NCBI RefSeq assembly: GCF_900176425.1
Contig: NZ_FWXS01000007.1
Span: 124,001-188,000 of the forward strand
Length of the DNA: 64,000 nucleotides
Direction: 5' to 3'
DNA from: Moheibacter sediminis
GTDB lineage: Bacteria > Bacteroidota > Bacteroidia > Flavobacteriales > Weeksellaceae
Position numbers and translations under genes: made by a program. The notes below the pieces were generated by a model. The model was not told the DNA's origin. It worked only from the letters and a program-made list of their open reading frames with translations, and ran no database searches. This document shows, piece by piece, positions 32,627-42,605 of the stretch (the stretch's first letter is position 1; each line of letters opens with the position of its first letter).

Positions 32627-33982
32627 ATGGGATTCATTCAAAATATCAAACAAGCCGCAAAACTTTATAAACAGTTAGATTGGAAAGAATTGCAGGCTGT
32701 AAATGAAAAAATTGATTTGGCAAAAGCCATGAAACAATTTTCGAAACTGGATGATAAACAACTCAAAATGCTGATGCGTATGCTCGATGGACCTGGCAAA
32801 GAGAAAGTTTTGCCGGAAATAAATCCTGATTTTTATGAATTGAGTGATAAACTTACGCCGGAGCAAAGAGCATTGCAGTTAAAAGTTCGTTATTTTATGG
32901 AAACGGAAGTAGCTCCAATTGTAAATGATTATTGGCTGCGAGATGAATTTCCGCACGAATTGATCCCAAAATTTGGAGAATTAGGTTTAGCCGGTGTGAC
33001 TTACGAAGGTTATGGTTGTCCAGGACTACCTTTTCTGATGGAAGGGGTCTTGGCAATGGAAATGGCGAGGATTGATTCTTCCATTGCGACATTTTTTGGT
33101 GTGCAAAGTGGACTCACGATGGGTTCTATTTATTTGTGCGGCTCGGAGGAACAAAAGCAGGAATGGCTTCCGGCGATGAATCGTTTTGAGAAAATAGGTG
33201 CTTTTGGTTTGACGGAGCCTGAAGTCGGCTCGGGAGCTGCGGGTGGGTTAACAGTCACTTGTCAGCAAACAGCGGACGGATGGGTACTTAATGGGCAAAA
33301 GAAATGGATAGGTAATGCGACTTTTGCAGATGTGGTGGTTGTATGGGCGAGGAATTTAGGAGATGGAGAAGTGAAAGGTTTCCTTGTGAGAAAGGAAAAT
33401 CCGGGATTTGAAGTTGAAAAGATAAAAGGCAAAATGGCATTGCGAATCGTGCAAAACGGATTGATTACTTTGAAAGATTGTGTTGTGGAAGAAAAAGACC
33501 GATTGCCAAATGCAAACAGTTTCAAAGATACTGCAGACGTTTTACGAATGACCAGGGCAGGAGTTGCCTGGATGGCAGTTGGCTGTGCACGCGGTGCTTA
33601 CGAAAATGCGCTTGATTATACCCGAAACAGAAAACAATTTGGTAAACCAATAGCTTCATTTCAATTGATTCAAAACCATTTGGTCGAGATGATTTCTAAC
33701 CTGACCGCGATGCAGACGCTCGTGTTTCGTTTGTCGGAATTACAGGACAACGGTCAGCTTAAAGATGAACACGCCTCTCTGGCAAAGGTTTTTTGTACAC
33801 TTAGAACTCGCGACATCGTTCGTGGTGCGCGTGAGGTAATGGGCGGGAATGGTATCTTACTTGAACATAATGTTGCCCGATTTGTGGCAGATGCCGAAGC
33901 GATTTATTCGTACGAAGGCACCAAGGAAATCAATACGCTGATTGTCGGCAGGGCAATTACGGGTTATAGTGCATTTGTGTAA
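32627..33982 (+). CDS. Acyl-CoA dehydrogenase (glutaryl-CoA dehydrogenase-like)
   Basis: A 451-residue flavoenzyme with the three acyl-CoA dehydrogenase subdomains. The FAD/substrate loop contains GLTEPEVGSGAAG, and the C-terminal YEGTKEINTLIVGRAITG places the catalytic base at about E430, the position and context used by glutaryl-CoA dehydrogenases. An extra N-terminal segment of about 80 residues precedes the usual domain. A GTG at 32621 is possible, but ATG at 32627 is preferred. The substrate could be glutaryl-CoA (lysine degradation) or a related acyl-CoA. There is no adjacent electron-transfer flavoprotein or degradation gene. A terminator follows. Confidence 0.85.
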   Translation: MGFIQNIKQAAKLYKQLDWKELQAVNEKIDLAKAMKQFSKLDDKQLKMLMRMLDGPGKEKVLPEINPDFYELSDKLTPEQRALQLKVRYFMETEVAPIVNDYWLRDEFPHELIPKFGELGLAGVTYEGYGCPGLPFLMEGVLAMEMARIDSSIATFFGVQSGLTMGSIYLCGSEEQKQEWLPAMNRFEKIGAFGLTEPEVGSGAAGGLTVTCQQTADGWVLNGQKKWIGNATFADVVVVWARNLGDGEVKGFLVRKENPGFEVEKIKGKMALRIVQNGLITLKDCVVEEKDRLPNANSFKDTADVLRMTRAGVAWMAVGCARGAYENALDYTRNRKQFGKPIASFQLIQNHLVEMISNLTAMQTLVFRLSELQDNGQLKDEHASLAKVFCTLRTRDIVRGAREVMGGNGILLEHNVARFVADAEAIYSYEGTKEINTLIVGRAITGYSAFV

Positions 33983-34005
33983 ATTATTCAATGATAAAAA
34001 TTTAA

Positions 34006-34038
34006 AAGCCTTGCCTAAATTCTATTCAGACAAGGCTT
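34006..34038. terminator. Terminator between converging genes
   Basis: Stem AAGCCTTG / CAAGGCTT extended by TTGCCT / AGACAA with one G-T pair; loop about 11 bases. It separates the acyl-CoA dehydrogenase gene from the lipoprotein gene at 34069. Confidence 0.65.
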
Positions 34039-34068
34039 CCATTACCTCATTTATTTTATACTTAATAT

Positions 34069-34452
34069 TTATTTTGCAACAAATTTCATTATCGGCCCAT
34101 CCAATTCTGGTTTATTAGATACAATTAATGTATCATTTTCAATAGTATAATTGTAGGTTATACCAGATATGGCAACTGTATTATTTGTTATATCTATATC
34201 ATAATTTCCAGAAGGAAGAATATATGAAGCTTGCTCTTCTATATTATTGGTTATAATCAATTTATGATTATGAACATTGATATCCCATTGAATATCACCG
34301 GGATTAATTTGCGGAATATCATATATATTGGCTCCATAAGAAAACATCTCCCAAGTTTTATTCAGTGCAGCGTTGATGTGTGGGCTGTCATCTTCTGAGC
34401 ATGAAATCATCATGGCTGATGTCAACAATAAGAAAAACATTCTTTTTTTCAT
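34069..34452 (-). CDS. Small lipoprotein of unknown function
   Basis: A 127-residue lipoprotein with signal MKKRMFFLLLTSAMMISC and lipidated cysteine C18, then an acidic SEDDSP linker. The mature part is all-beta in appearance (NKTWEMFSYGANIYD, HKLIITNN, TYNYTIENDTLIVSN), like the lipocalin-type small lipoproteins common in Flavobacteriia. No catalytic motif is visible. It lies downstream of the alpha-2-macroglobulin gene with a terminator and A/T-rich spacer between, so it is probably transcribed separately. I do not recognise a named family. Confidence 0.7.
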   Translation of the reverse strand: MKKRMFFLLLTSAMMISCSEDDSPHINAALNKTWEMFSYGANIYDIPQINPGDIQWDINVHNHKLIITNNIEEQASYILPSGNYDIDITNNTVAISGITYNYTIENDTLIVSNKPELDGPIMKFVAK

Positions 34453-34515
34453 TTTTAGATATTTTATGGTCGAATGTTTTAAAGAGGAAGAAAGACAGAA
34501 AAGGTTGCGTTAAAT

Positions 34516-34553
34516 AAAAAAGCTTTGTCAAAGGTCTGAACTTTGACAAAGCT
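34516..34553 (-). terminator. Terminator of the alpha-2-macroglobulin gene
   Basis: Perfect 13-bp stem (AGCTTTGTCAAAG / CTTTGACAAAGCT), 7-base loop, followed by a T-run on the minus strand. Confidence 0.88.
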
Positions 34554-34578
34554 GTATATAAATTAATTTTTCTGAATT

Positions 34579-37500
34579 TTATTTAATTTCCACTCGAATT
34601 CCTTCTGAGTGCGCGCTCAGTTCCGGCGCATACATATTTTGGAGTGAAGTGATTCCGTTAGAGAAATTTCCGGCATTGTTGGCGCGTACATCGTATTCAA
34701 AAACATAAGTTCCTTTTGGCATGTAGTCAATGAAGAAATTTGTCGCCGCATCGCGCGTGCTTTCATAATAACCCAATCTTCCCTGGCGTTTGTAAGTGGA
34801 TAAAACATTTAACGGCTCAAATCCGCTCGCGCGCATGTCTTTGATATGGATGAACTCCATTTCTCTATCCGTCAGGATTTCCAGTCTTACCGTAATTAGA
34901 TCTCCAATCTGAATCGGAGTATTTTCTGTGATTTTGGTCAAAACCGGACCTTTGTCAGAATTCTTTTTGATGAATAATTGTTTGTTGAATTTTACACCGG
35001 TCTGCGCCGTTGTGATTTTATCCAAATCTTCAAAGTATTGCCAATACAATGCGCCCCAAGCTACGCCCGGAGAAGTTTTCTGAACGTTTATAGTTGCCAT
35101 TTCCGGTTTAATTTCCTCTTTGTTCCAAGAAGTTTTTACATAACCTGAACCGCTTTGCGGTGCTTTCTCTAAAGATTTTAAATCTAAGTTTTCGTTGCCG
35201 ATTCTTAAACTGATTCCATCTTCCGCATTCGTCCAGTCTTTTCCGGTGCTCATCAAAGCAAAAACGGCTTCAGTTGTTGCTTTGGTCGATTCCCATTGGT
35301 TCGTTTGTCTGTTCTTGAGCAACCAAACTTTCATACTTTCTACACTTTCTACGTCATTTAAAACTTCATCAAAAGCTTCGATTAACAATGATTGTGTTTC
35401 AATGGGTGCCTGGTACCAATACCATCCTGCAACGTTCGATTTCCAATACATTCCCATTTCATCACTTTGCACGGCGTTATCTTTTATGGAATTCAACAAT
35501 TTTAAGGCTTTGTCTTTGTGTCCGAATCTATGGTAAATCAAAGCCAACATGGCTTGTGTCTGCAAAGATTCTTCAAATTTGTTTTTGTCTAATTCTCTGA
35601 TGAAATATTCCTGAGCCAAAGTTCCTTTATGATCCAATCGATGCTCTTTTAGAAAGTAACTTCTCGCATACAAATACTGGATTCCGTTGTAATTAGAAGG
35701 TTTCAGCTTATTGTTCTTTAAATAAATATCAAATTCCTTTTCCATTTCAGCATCCATATATCGGATAGCTGCTTCGAGAATTTCATTTGTATTTACATCA
35801 AATTTCGACTCGAAATCAATTCCCATAGCTTTCAAATGACCTAAACCTGAAACGATGTGCGTGGTAATATAACGGCTTTCCTGACCGCCTTCAAACCAAG
35901 GAAATCCTCCCGAACTATATTGTTTTCCTTTTAATTTCTGGAATGCGCTCTGGAGTTCATTCTGCATTTTGTTCAAATCAAATAAAACCGCTATGCGTTT
36001 CATTTGCTCTTCCTCGCTCTGCGCATCACGCACCCAAGGAGTCTCCTCCAAAAGAAGCGATTTCAATTCTTCATTTTGTTCGAGTTTGGAAACCAATTCT
36101 CCTTTTTTGTTCCAATCATCAAAAACCGTTTTGATTTTTGGATTGGAATTGATGATATGCTGCGAAATCATGTTGCCATAGAAACGACTGAAAACCTGTT
36201 CCGAACATTCATACGGATATTCGCGCAAATAAGGCAACGAGAAAATAGCATACCAAATAGGATTGGTCGTCATCTCAAAAGTCAATTTGAAATTGTCTAA
36301 ACTTTCCGATTTGTTGTTTTTTAATTTCTCTAAAGTGAAAGTTTTGTTTTGGTTTTCACGCACATAAATCGGTAAAGTTTCCGTCACCATCATACGGTTA
36401 GAAAGAATCGGCAAAGCAGATTCCTCACCATCTGAAAAATCCCCCGCAGAAGCCACTACACGGTAAACAATTGCTTGATGCGTTGTCGGAACTTTTAAAT
36501 TCCAAGAAACGTTTGCTGAATTTCCTTTAGCAACTTTGATGTTTTGTGTTGCATTATTATTTCCAAATTCCACATCGACCGGCTGCATCGTAAACGCATC
36601 GAATAACAAAAGTTTGGCTTGTCCGCTCAATTCTTTGTCAGATAAATTCGTCACTTTGGAAGAGAATGTAATCTGGTCACCTTCGCGCAAAAATCTTGGC
36701 GGATTAGGAACTACCATCAAATCTTTCTGCGTTCTCACTGTCGTTTCAAAATATCCTGTTCTCAATTCAGGTGTATGTGCTGTTGCCATGAATTTCCATT
36801 CGGTCAGACTTTCCGGGACGGTAAACTGGATTTTGATATTTCCTTTTTCGTCCGTTTTGAGGTTAGGGTAGAAGAAAGCGGTTTCTTGCAATGCTCGGCG
36901 GGCAACAATGTTGTCGAGTTTATTCTTTTCTTGTTTTGGAATATCATATATTCTCATATTAATATTCCCTTCAACAATAGCCTTACCATCCGCTGTTATA
37001 AATTTAGATTTATCTGCTGTTAAATTATAATTGCTTTCTTCCATTTCAATATCTGCCAATTGAACATCAACCACATTTGCACTTTTCTCTGCACGTGCAG
37101 GTGCCGGAGCCATGTCATACAAAGCATAATTTTCGTATCTACCATAATTCCAGTTAAATCCAAACCAATTCAATTCATCAAAAGCCAAATAGTTTTGCGG
37201 ATAATTTTCATATTTATAAATAAGCGTTCTGAAAGGATTTGCACTGAAACTCATGTAAGTATTCCAGTTTTGTCTTTGGGAGTAATTCATATCGACATTC
37301 ATCGGGAATGAAATGTTATTCGATTTAAACTGATCCAATGAAGCATCGTACATGGTCGCCAGCATTTCTGCCAGAAATTTATCTTTGTCTTTCCCGCTCA
37401 CGGTCAGTTCCCAGGTTTCTTTTTGTCCGGGCTGGAGTTTGTCGCGTAAAGTCCCCGCAGTAATGGTCAACGATTTGTCTTCATGTGGAACATTTACTCC

Positions 37501-40500
37501 TAAAGTTCCTTGTTTGGCCGTGTTGAATTTCCCGAAATAATAATGTACAAAAACATTTCCACGGTATTTTTCATCAATCGTGAAAGAGAATTTATTGACG
37601 TTGTTATTCAGTTTAATTTTCTCGGTTTTAATGATTTTTCCGTCATGTTCCAATTCAACCAAAACTTCAGAATCATTGGCAGCGGAAGCAATCTGAACCT
37701 GAGCAGTTTCGCCTGGTTTATAAGAATTTTTATTCAGATTTAATGCAAACAATTCGTTGTCGGTCGGTTGTTTTTTATCATTTTTAAATAAATAAACCAA
37801 TTTTTCTGTTTGGATGCTGTCTTTTCCATCTATGATCCAACCTTTCAAAACGTAATAACCTTCTTTCCAGTTTGCCGGATTTACCTTGATTGATTTAGAT
37901 TTTTCGGTATCGAAACTCTGTGCAACAACTGGATTTTCCTTTTGCCAGTTCTCTTTTTGATTTTCTTTTCCATAGGCATCATGTGGGAAATATTGGATGA
38001 ATTCTTCTTTTGAATACAATTCATAATCCCCTTTTGGAATCGGCGACTCGCGTAAAACCCTTTGTGGCGGATTGATTTTGGTCAAAGTTATCTGACCTTT
38101 TGCCGGCGTAAATACGCCGTTTAAATTATTGGTAATCAACTGAATGGAGCCCAATTGAGAAATTTCAATTTTATCCGAAACATTAAAACTCAGCATATAA
38201 CGCAAATCCCCAACCGTTATCGATTGCTCGCTCGAACGCGTCTCGCCGTTGATGTCGGTAATGTCTGCAATTACGCGGTAGTTATAAGTTCTAGGCTCTT
38301 CTTTTCCTTTGGTCAAAGAATTTTTCTGCGCGGGTTTTGCATTGAATTTAATTTCAAATTTACCATCGGAATCAGTAGTCGTTTCGCCTTGTGTGATTTC
38401 TTCTTCAGGCTCTCCATAAGGAATATAACCTCGTTTCCACCAAGGCCAGTACGGATAAATCGTCTGTCTGTACACGCGGTAAACGACTTTTGCGTTGTCA
38501 ATAGTGGCACCAGAATAAGCAATCGCTTTTCCTTTCGAGGTCACTTCTTCATCGAGTTTGAAAGTATCTTTTACATCTTCAAATTCAACTTCGAATTTCG
38601 GACGTTTGTATTCTTCAACGCTGAAATAATGCGAGCCATTGTAATTGCTCAAATTATCTTCGAGATAAAATTGTCCGGTGATTCCCGAAGTCGGAATGAT
38701 GAATTCTCCCGAAACTGAACCGAATTCATTAGATTTTAATTTCAGATTTGAAACATCTTCGCCGTTTGGATTTCCCAAAGTGATCTCAATTTCCTGGTTT
38801 GGAATGACTTTTTTCTTTCCTTCTGTACTTTCATTGTAAAGAATTGCTTTGAAATAAACGGTTTGTCCCGGACGATAAATGGCCCTATCTGTGAAAAACT
38901 TCACTAAATTTTGTTCATGTTGAGTGCGTTCGCGGTTTTTGTAAGCATAGCTGTTGTACATTACATCTTCACCCTGAATTTTGAAATTGTAATAACGGTA
39001 ATTAGCTTCATTAGGCTTTACCGTTGCAATTCCGTTTGCATTGGTAGTAACGGTTTCAAGAAGTTTCAAATCTTTTCCCTTTTGCTCGTAAACTTCCACT
39101 TTTTTGCTAACAGGTTTTCCGCTATCTCTTTCTGTAACAAGGATTTCGCTGTCGCGTGTTACGATAGAATAAGCAGAAACGTTTACAAATTGATATTGCA
39201 AAAGGAAATCATCATTGACTTTGAAATCCGGATTGTTGGAAGCCAAAACCAAATATTTTCCCGATTTTAACGGTTCGAATTTAGCTGTAGTTGCATGCTG
39301 CTGGTAATCGTCAAAAGATTTCAACTCTAATGAAAATTCTTTTTCCAAAGGAAATTTAGAAATGATGTTGTTCAAAACCTTTTGCCTGTTGGCCTCGGCA
39401 GCATTTTGAAATTCATTCATTACATTTTCTGCATCTTTAAATTTCAATATTTTGAAATAAATTTTGTCTAAATTCTTTTGTGAAACAGACATAGGATTTG
39501 TCTTTTCGGGCGAAACGTAATTTTCAATCTGCAGGTTGAAATCAGGTTTTAGAATTTGTCTTTTCAGCAATTTTGCATTTTCTGAAACATCTGATTTTGG
39601 GAATTTATCAATCAATTTATCTAAAACTTTCAAAGATTTTTCAGTTTGCTTTTTGCGTTCCACAAAATCACTTTCAGCCTGTTTCGGGACTTGATTGAGA
39701 TAAAAATCAGCCAATTCCATCAGCAGATTGGGCGTGTAATCCGTATCCGGAAATTTCTCAACCAGTCCAGTTAAATTTTGCTCAAATTCTGCATCTTTAT
39801 AATCGTTGCGCTGAAATTTCAGCAATTCCAATTCATTGTAAAGCTGTGCATGGCGGTTATTGGATTTAGTGTGAAAAATTATTAAATCTTTTAAAATCTG
39901 AACGACTTGAGTTTTAGATTGGGTAGAATTGATTTCATTTCCACCTTCATCCGTTTCCACAGCAATAACTTCCATTGGATAATAATCATAATTGGTATAT
40001 CCTGAAAAATAGCTGATTGCTCTGTGTGCCAACAAATCATACAAAGTCGGACGCAGATTTCTGTTTTTTTCTTCTTTATTTAAAACCGATTCCCAATTTT
40101 TCAAATCTTCTTTTTTGAGAATTTCTTTTTCTTTAATGGATGCGAGATACAATTCTGAAATATTTTTACGGAAAGTATTTTCGGTCCAATAACGCAAATC
40201 GTCTGTGGTCGCTTCTTCTATATTGGTTCGCTCGCCGATTTCCCACTGATTTTGCTGGTAATATTGGTAGAGCATTTCCGCCAACATCGAATGCAAAAAC
40301 GCTTTTTCAACAGGTTTTGCTTCAGCAATTTCATTTTTGAATTTTGTAATAATTTCCGGTTCGATATCTCCTTTGTCACTCGTTACTATCACAATTTTCG
40401 ACTGATAAAGCATCGCGCGGATGATTTGCTGCGAATTTTTATCTTTTTTTGCTTTGGAATAAATTTCATCAACAGCAGGAAGCGTGCTTTTCAACAAGCC

Positions 40501-40611
40501 GTCTTGCTCCTGTTTTTCAATTTGTTTCCATTTGGAATCGTAGTCGAATTTCTTTTGTGCCATTGATAATGAGAAGGTTAATATTGTAATTAAGAAAAAT
40601 AAATTCTTCAT
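34579..40611 (-). CDS. Alpha-2-macroglobulin family protein
   Basis: A 2010-residue exported giant. The first 18 residues are a signal peptide (ends SLSMAQ) with no lipobox. After about 300 residues of helical TPR-like sequence comes a run of macroglobulin beta-sandwich domains (TDRAIYRPGQTVYFKAI is the canonical MG motif, about residue 580), then the alpha-2-macroglobulin domain and a helical thioester domain. The thioester motif is present as C1469-S-E-Q1472 (PYECSEQ). Bacterial homologues trap proteases and protect the envelope, often with penicillin-binding protein 1C; no pbpC is nearby. The C-terminal domains (TDREMEFIHIKDMRASGFEP) resemble the bacterial MG10 region. Complete and well conserved. 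Confidence 0.93.
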   Translation of the reverse strand: MKNLFFLITILTFSLSMAQKKFDYDSKWKQIEKQEQDGLLKSTLPAVDEIYSKAKKDKNSQQIIRAMLYQSKIVIVTSDKGDIEPEIITKFKNEIAEAKPVEKAFLHSMLAEMLYQYYQQNQWEIGERTNIEEATTDDLRYWTENTFRKNISELYLASIKEKEILKKEDLKNWESVLNKEEKNRNLRPTLYDLLAHRAISYFSGYTNYDYYPMEVIAVETDEGGNEINSTQSKTQVVQILKDLIIFHTKSNNRHAQLYNELELLKFQRNDYKDAEFEQNLTGLVEKFPDTDYTPNLLMELADFYLNQVPKQAESDFVERKKQTEKSLKVLDKLIDKFPKSDVSENAKLLKRQILKPDFNLQIENYVSPEKTNPMSVSQKNLDKIYFKILKFKDAENVMNEFQNAAEANRQKVLNNIISKFPLEKEFSLELKSFDDYQQHATTAKFEPLKSGKYLVLASNNPDFKVNDDFLLQYQFVNVSAYSIVTRDSEILVTERDSGKPVSKKVEVYEQKGKDLKLLETVTTNANGIATVKPNEANYRYYNFKIQGEDVMYNSYAYKNRERTQHEQNLVKFFTDRAIYRPGQTVYFKAILYNESTEGKKKVIPNQEIEITLGNPNGEDVSNLKLKSNEFGSVSGEFIIPTSGITGQFYLEDNLSNYNGSHYFSVEEYKRPKFEVEFEDVKDTFKLDEEVTSKGKAIAYSGATIDNAKVVYRVYRQTIYPYWPWWKRGYIPYGEPEEEITQGETTTDSDGKFEIKFNAKPAQKNSLTKGKEEPRTYNYRVIADITDINGETRSSEQSITVGDLRYMLSFNVSDKIEISQLGSIQLITNNLNGVFTPAKGQITLTKINPPQRVLRESPIPKGDYELYSKEEFIQYFPHDAYGKENQKENWQKENPVVAQSFDTEKSKSIKVNPANWKEGYYVLKGWIIDGKDSIQTEKLVYLFKNDKKQPTDNELFALNLNKNSYKPGETAQVQIASAANDSEVLVELEHDGKIIKTEKIKLNNNVNKFSFTIDEKYRGNVFVHYYFGKFNTAKQGTLGVNVPHEDKSLTITAGTLRDKLQPGQKETWELTVSGKDKDKFLAEMLATMYDASLDQFKSNNISFPMNVDMNYSQRQNWNTYMSFSANPFRTLIYKYENYPQNYLAFDELNWFGFNWNYGRYENYALYDMAPAPARAEKSANVVDVQLADIEMEESNYNLTADKSKFITADGKAIVEGNINMRIYDIPKQEKNKLDNIVARRALQETAFFYPNLKTDEKGNIKIQFTVPESLTEWKFMATAHTPELRTGYFETTVRTQKDLMVVPNPPRFLREGDQITFSSKVTNLSDKELSGQAKLLLFDAFTMQPVDVEFGNNNATQNIKVAKGNSANVSWNLKVPTTHQAIVYRVVASAGDFSDGEESALPILSNRMMVTETLPIYVRENQNKTFTLEKLKNNKSESLDNFKLTFEMTTNPIWYAIFSLPYLREYPYECSEQVFSRFYGNMISQHIINSNPKIKTVFDDWNKKGELVSKLEQNEELKSLLLEETPWVRDAQSEEEQMKRIAVLFDLNKMQNELQSAFQKLKGKQYSSGGFPWFEGGQESRYITTHIVSGLGHLKAMGIDFESKFDVNTNEILEAAIRYMDAEMEKEFDIYLKNNKLKPSNYNGIQYLYARSYFLKEHRLDHKGTLAQEYFIRELDKNKFEESLQTQAMLALIYHRFGHKDKALKLLNSIKDNAVQSDEMGMYWKSNVAGWYWYQAPIETQSLLIEAFDEVLNDVESVESMKVWLLKNRQTNQWESTKATTEAVFALMSTGKDWTNAEDGISLRIGNENLDLKSLEKAPQSGSGYVKTSWNKEEIKPEMATINVQKTSPGVAWGALYWQYFEDLDKITTAQTGVKFNKQLFIKKNSDKGPVLTKITENTPIQIGDLITVRLEILTDREMEFIHIKDMRASGFEPLNVLSTYKRQGRLGYYESTRDAATNFFIDYMPKGTYVFEYDVRANNAGNFSNGITSLQNMYAPELSAHSEGIRVEIK

Positions 40612-40729
40612 ATAAAAGGTTTTTTATAACAGATGCAATTTACACCAAAAAGGTTGGATGCATTGGAAATTATTATTAGGATTTTATAATTTTAAATTTA
40701 TAATTGGGGGTTATTTAGATGTGAAATTG

Positions 40730-41953
40730 TCATTTAGAATTCTTCTCCTCAATCCATAAACTCATAAATTTTAAAGCATTGGCTGAATTGTGTTTTAAAA
40801 TTTGTCCGATGAAATTTCTTTTTCGTGCTTCGTTTAAATTCAATTCTAAATCTAAAATTAGTTGATAAAATGTATCTTCAAAATCGTTTTTATTGAATTT
40901 CGCGTACAGGATTTTAAATCCTGCTTGTCTTGCAATCATCCAAATATTTTCATCGTTGTACAATTCAATTGTTTTGGAAATAAATAGTTCTTCTTGATTT
41001 TCTACAATTCCCGGAATCAAATTATCAAACATAGATTCCGCACCGATGGAATTTGTAGCAATCGGTGTCCCTGATTGCATTGCATCAATGAATTTTCCTT
41101 TTTGTCCTGCGCCAAATGGAATCGGAGCCAATAAAATTCTCGCATTTCCAATCACTTCCAAAGCTAGTTCTGCTTTTCCGTGAACCAAAAATCCTTCTTT
41201 CTCATTGTGTAAATTAAAAACTTTCAGGCTTGGGTATGCGCCGTAAATGTTGAGTCTGGCTTGCGGAAGTTGCGTTCTTAATTTGGGCCAGATATTTTTT
41301 TTTAAATGCAAAACCGTTTGCCAATTCGGTTCATGAATAAAATTTCCGATGAAAACAAAATCTTTTCGTTCTTCAAATTTTTTCTGTCTTGCTACTTGTT
41401 TCTCATCTCCGATTTCCAGAAAAGGCAAATAATGGAGCAGAGAAGGAGCGATGTTAAATTCATTTTGGAGCAAATTCATTTCAAATTCAGAAATAATCAA
41501 ACTCAAATCACAACGCAAAATCGAAGCAATTTCACGGATGGTAATTTCATTATATAAATTGATTTCCTCCTTCTTTTTAAAAGCTTTTTCACGTGCTGAA
41601 CGGAGGAAATGCAAATCTTCGGTATCAAGAATTTGAACCGCATTCGGACATTCTTTTGTAACACGCCACCCAAATTGTTCTTCCGAAACAAAACGGTCAT
41701 AGACTACAAATTCAGGATTTATTTTTCGGATGAATTCATTGAATGAAGAATTATTTAATTTGATTGGAAATTCCTGAACATTCCGATCAGAAAAATCAAA
41801 ACTCGCTTCAGATTTGGAAGCAGCCGAACAAAAAAACAATTCAAAGTCTTTGCTCTGAAAGAATTTTACCAATTGTAAAATCCTTTTTCCGGCTGCTGAA
41901 GAAGTCGGTTCCGGCCAAACCAATCCAATAAACAAGACTTTTCTTTGATTCAT
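40730..41953 (-). CDS. Family 1/4-type glycosyltransferase
   Basis: A 407-residue GT-B fold protein. The N-terminal domain begins with LFIGLVWPEPTSSAAGKRI, and the C-terminal domain contains DFVFIGNFIHEPNWQTV and a donor-binding stretch PFGAGQKGKFIDAMQSGTPI, typical of GT4-like enzymes. It would transfer a sugar from a nucleotide donor; acceptor unknown. No signal peptide or membrane helix is present, so it acts at the cytoplasmic side. It is a single gene between the alpha-2-macroglobulin gene and the divergent hydroxylase gene (38 bp away). Confidence 0.8.
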   Translation of the reverse strand: MNQRKVLFIGLVWPEPTSSAAGKRILQLVKFFQSKDFELFFCSAASKSEASFDFSDRNVQEFPIKLNNSSFNEFIRKINPEFVVYDRFVSEEQFGWRVTKECPNAVQILDTEDLHFLRSAREKAFKKKEEINLYNEITIREIASILRCDLSLIISEFEMNLLQNEFNIAPSLLHYLPFLEIGDEKQVARQKKFEERKDFVFIGNFIHEPNWQTVLHLKKNIWPKLRTQLPQARLNIYGAYPSLKVFNLHNEKEGFLVHGKAELALEVIGNARILLAPIPFGAGQKGKFIDAMQSGTPIATNSIGAESMFDNLIPGIVENQEELFISKTIELYNDENIWMIARQAGFKILYAKFNKNDFEDTFYQLILDLELNLNEARKRNFIGQILKHNSANALKFMSLWIEEKNSK

Positions 41954-41991
41954 CGTTCAAATATCCGATTTTTGCCACATAATTCAGAATC

Positions 41992-42573
41992 ATGTTAGGA
42001 CTAAAATTAGCAACCGATCCGCGATGGGCAAAGATAGCCGAAGAAAATTTAGAAGAAATCCTTACCGATCATGCTTGGTGCGAACAAAAAGCCGCATCCA
42101 ATGCGATTCATCTGATTGTTTACAATTCTGAACATGAAGATTTGGTTTCGGAATTGACTGAAATTGCGATTGAAGAAATGCAGCATTTTCAAATGGTTCA
42201 CAATATAATTAAGGAAAGAGGTTATGAATTGGGACGCGAGCGCAAAGACGATTATGTAAATCAATTGGTGAAATTTAACAAAAAGGACGGCAGCCGCAAC
42301 ATGGCTTTCGTTGACCGTTTGTTGTTTGCCGCGATGATTGAAGCGAGAAGCTGCGAGCGTTTCCGTGTGCTTTCTCAAAATATAAATGATGAAGAATTAT
42401 CTAAATTTTACCATGATTTGATGGTTTCCGAAGCCAATCATTACATGACTTTTCTGAAATTCGCCAAGAAATATTCAACCGATGTTGATGTGGACAAACG
42501 CTGGAAAGAATGGTTGGAATTTGAAGGTAATTTGATCCGGAGCTATGGGAATAATCAAGCGATTCATGGGTAA
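41992..42573 (+). CDS. miaE: tRNA-(ms2io6A)-hydroxylase
   Basis: A 193-residue helical di-iron protein. Ferritin-like ligands are visible as E (LTDHAWCEQK), ExxH (IEEMQHFQM), E (IEARSCERF) and ExxH (SEANHYMTF). This pattern and overall length match MiaE, which hydroxylates the isopentenyl side chain of 2-methylthio-N6-isopentenyladenosine at tRNA position 37 using O2. The modification requires MiaA and MiaB elsewhere in the genome. It has no signal peptide. It is transcribed divergently from the glycosyltransferase gene and is followed 32 bp later by a secreted protein gene. Confidence 0.88.
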   Translation: MLGLKLATDPRWAKIAEENLEEILTDHAWCEQKAASNAIHLIVYNSEHEDLVSELTEIAIEEMQHFQMVHNIIKERGYELGRERKDDYVNQLVKFNKKDGSRNMAFVDRLLFAAMIEARSCERFRVLSQNINDEELSKFYHDLMVSEANHYMTFLKFAKKYSTDVDVDKRWKEWLEFEGNLIRSYGNNQAIHG

Positions 42574-42605
42574 ATTATTTATTGAAATACAAAAACTTAA
42601 TACTT

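Noticed and set aside
38155-38718. 187-residue plus-strand frame inside the alpha-2-macroglobulin gene
   Set aside because: Antisense to a well-supported gene, with a translation rich in Phe/Arg typical of shadow frames.
42582-42605. Upstream TTG start for the JAMM-like protein
   Set aside because: The extra eight residues would disrupt the signal peptide, which begins properly at the ATG at 42606.
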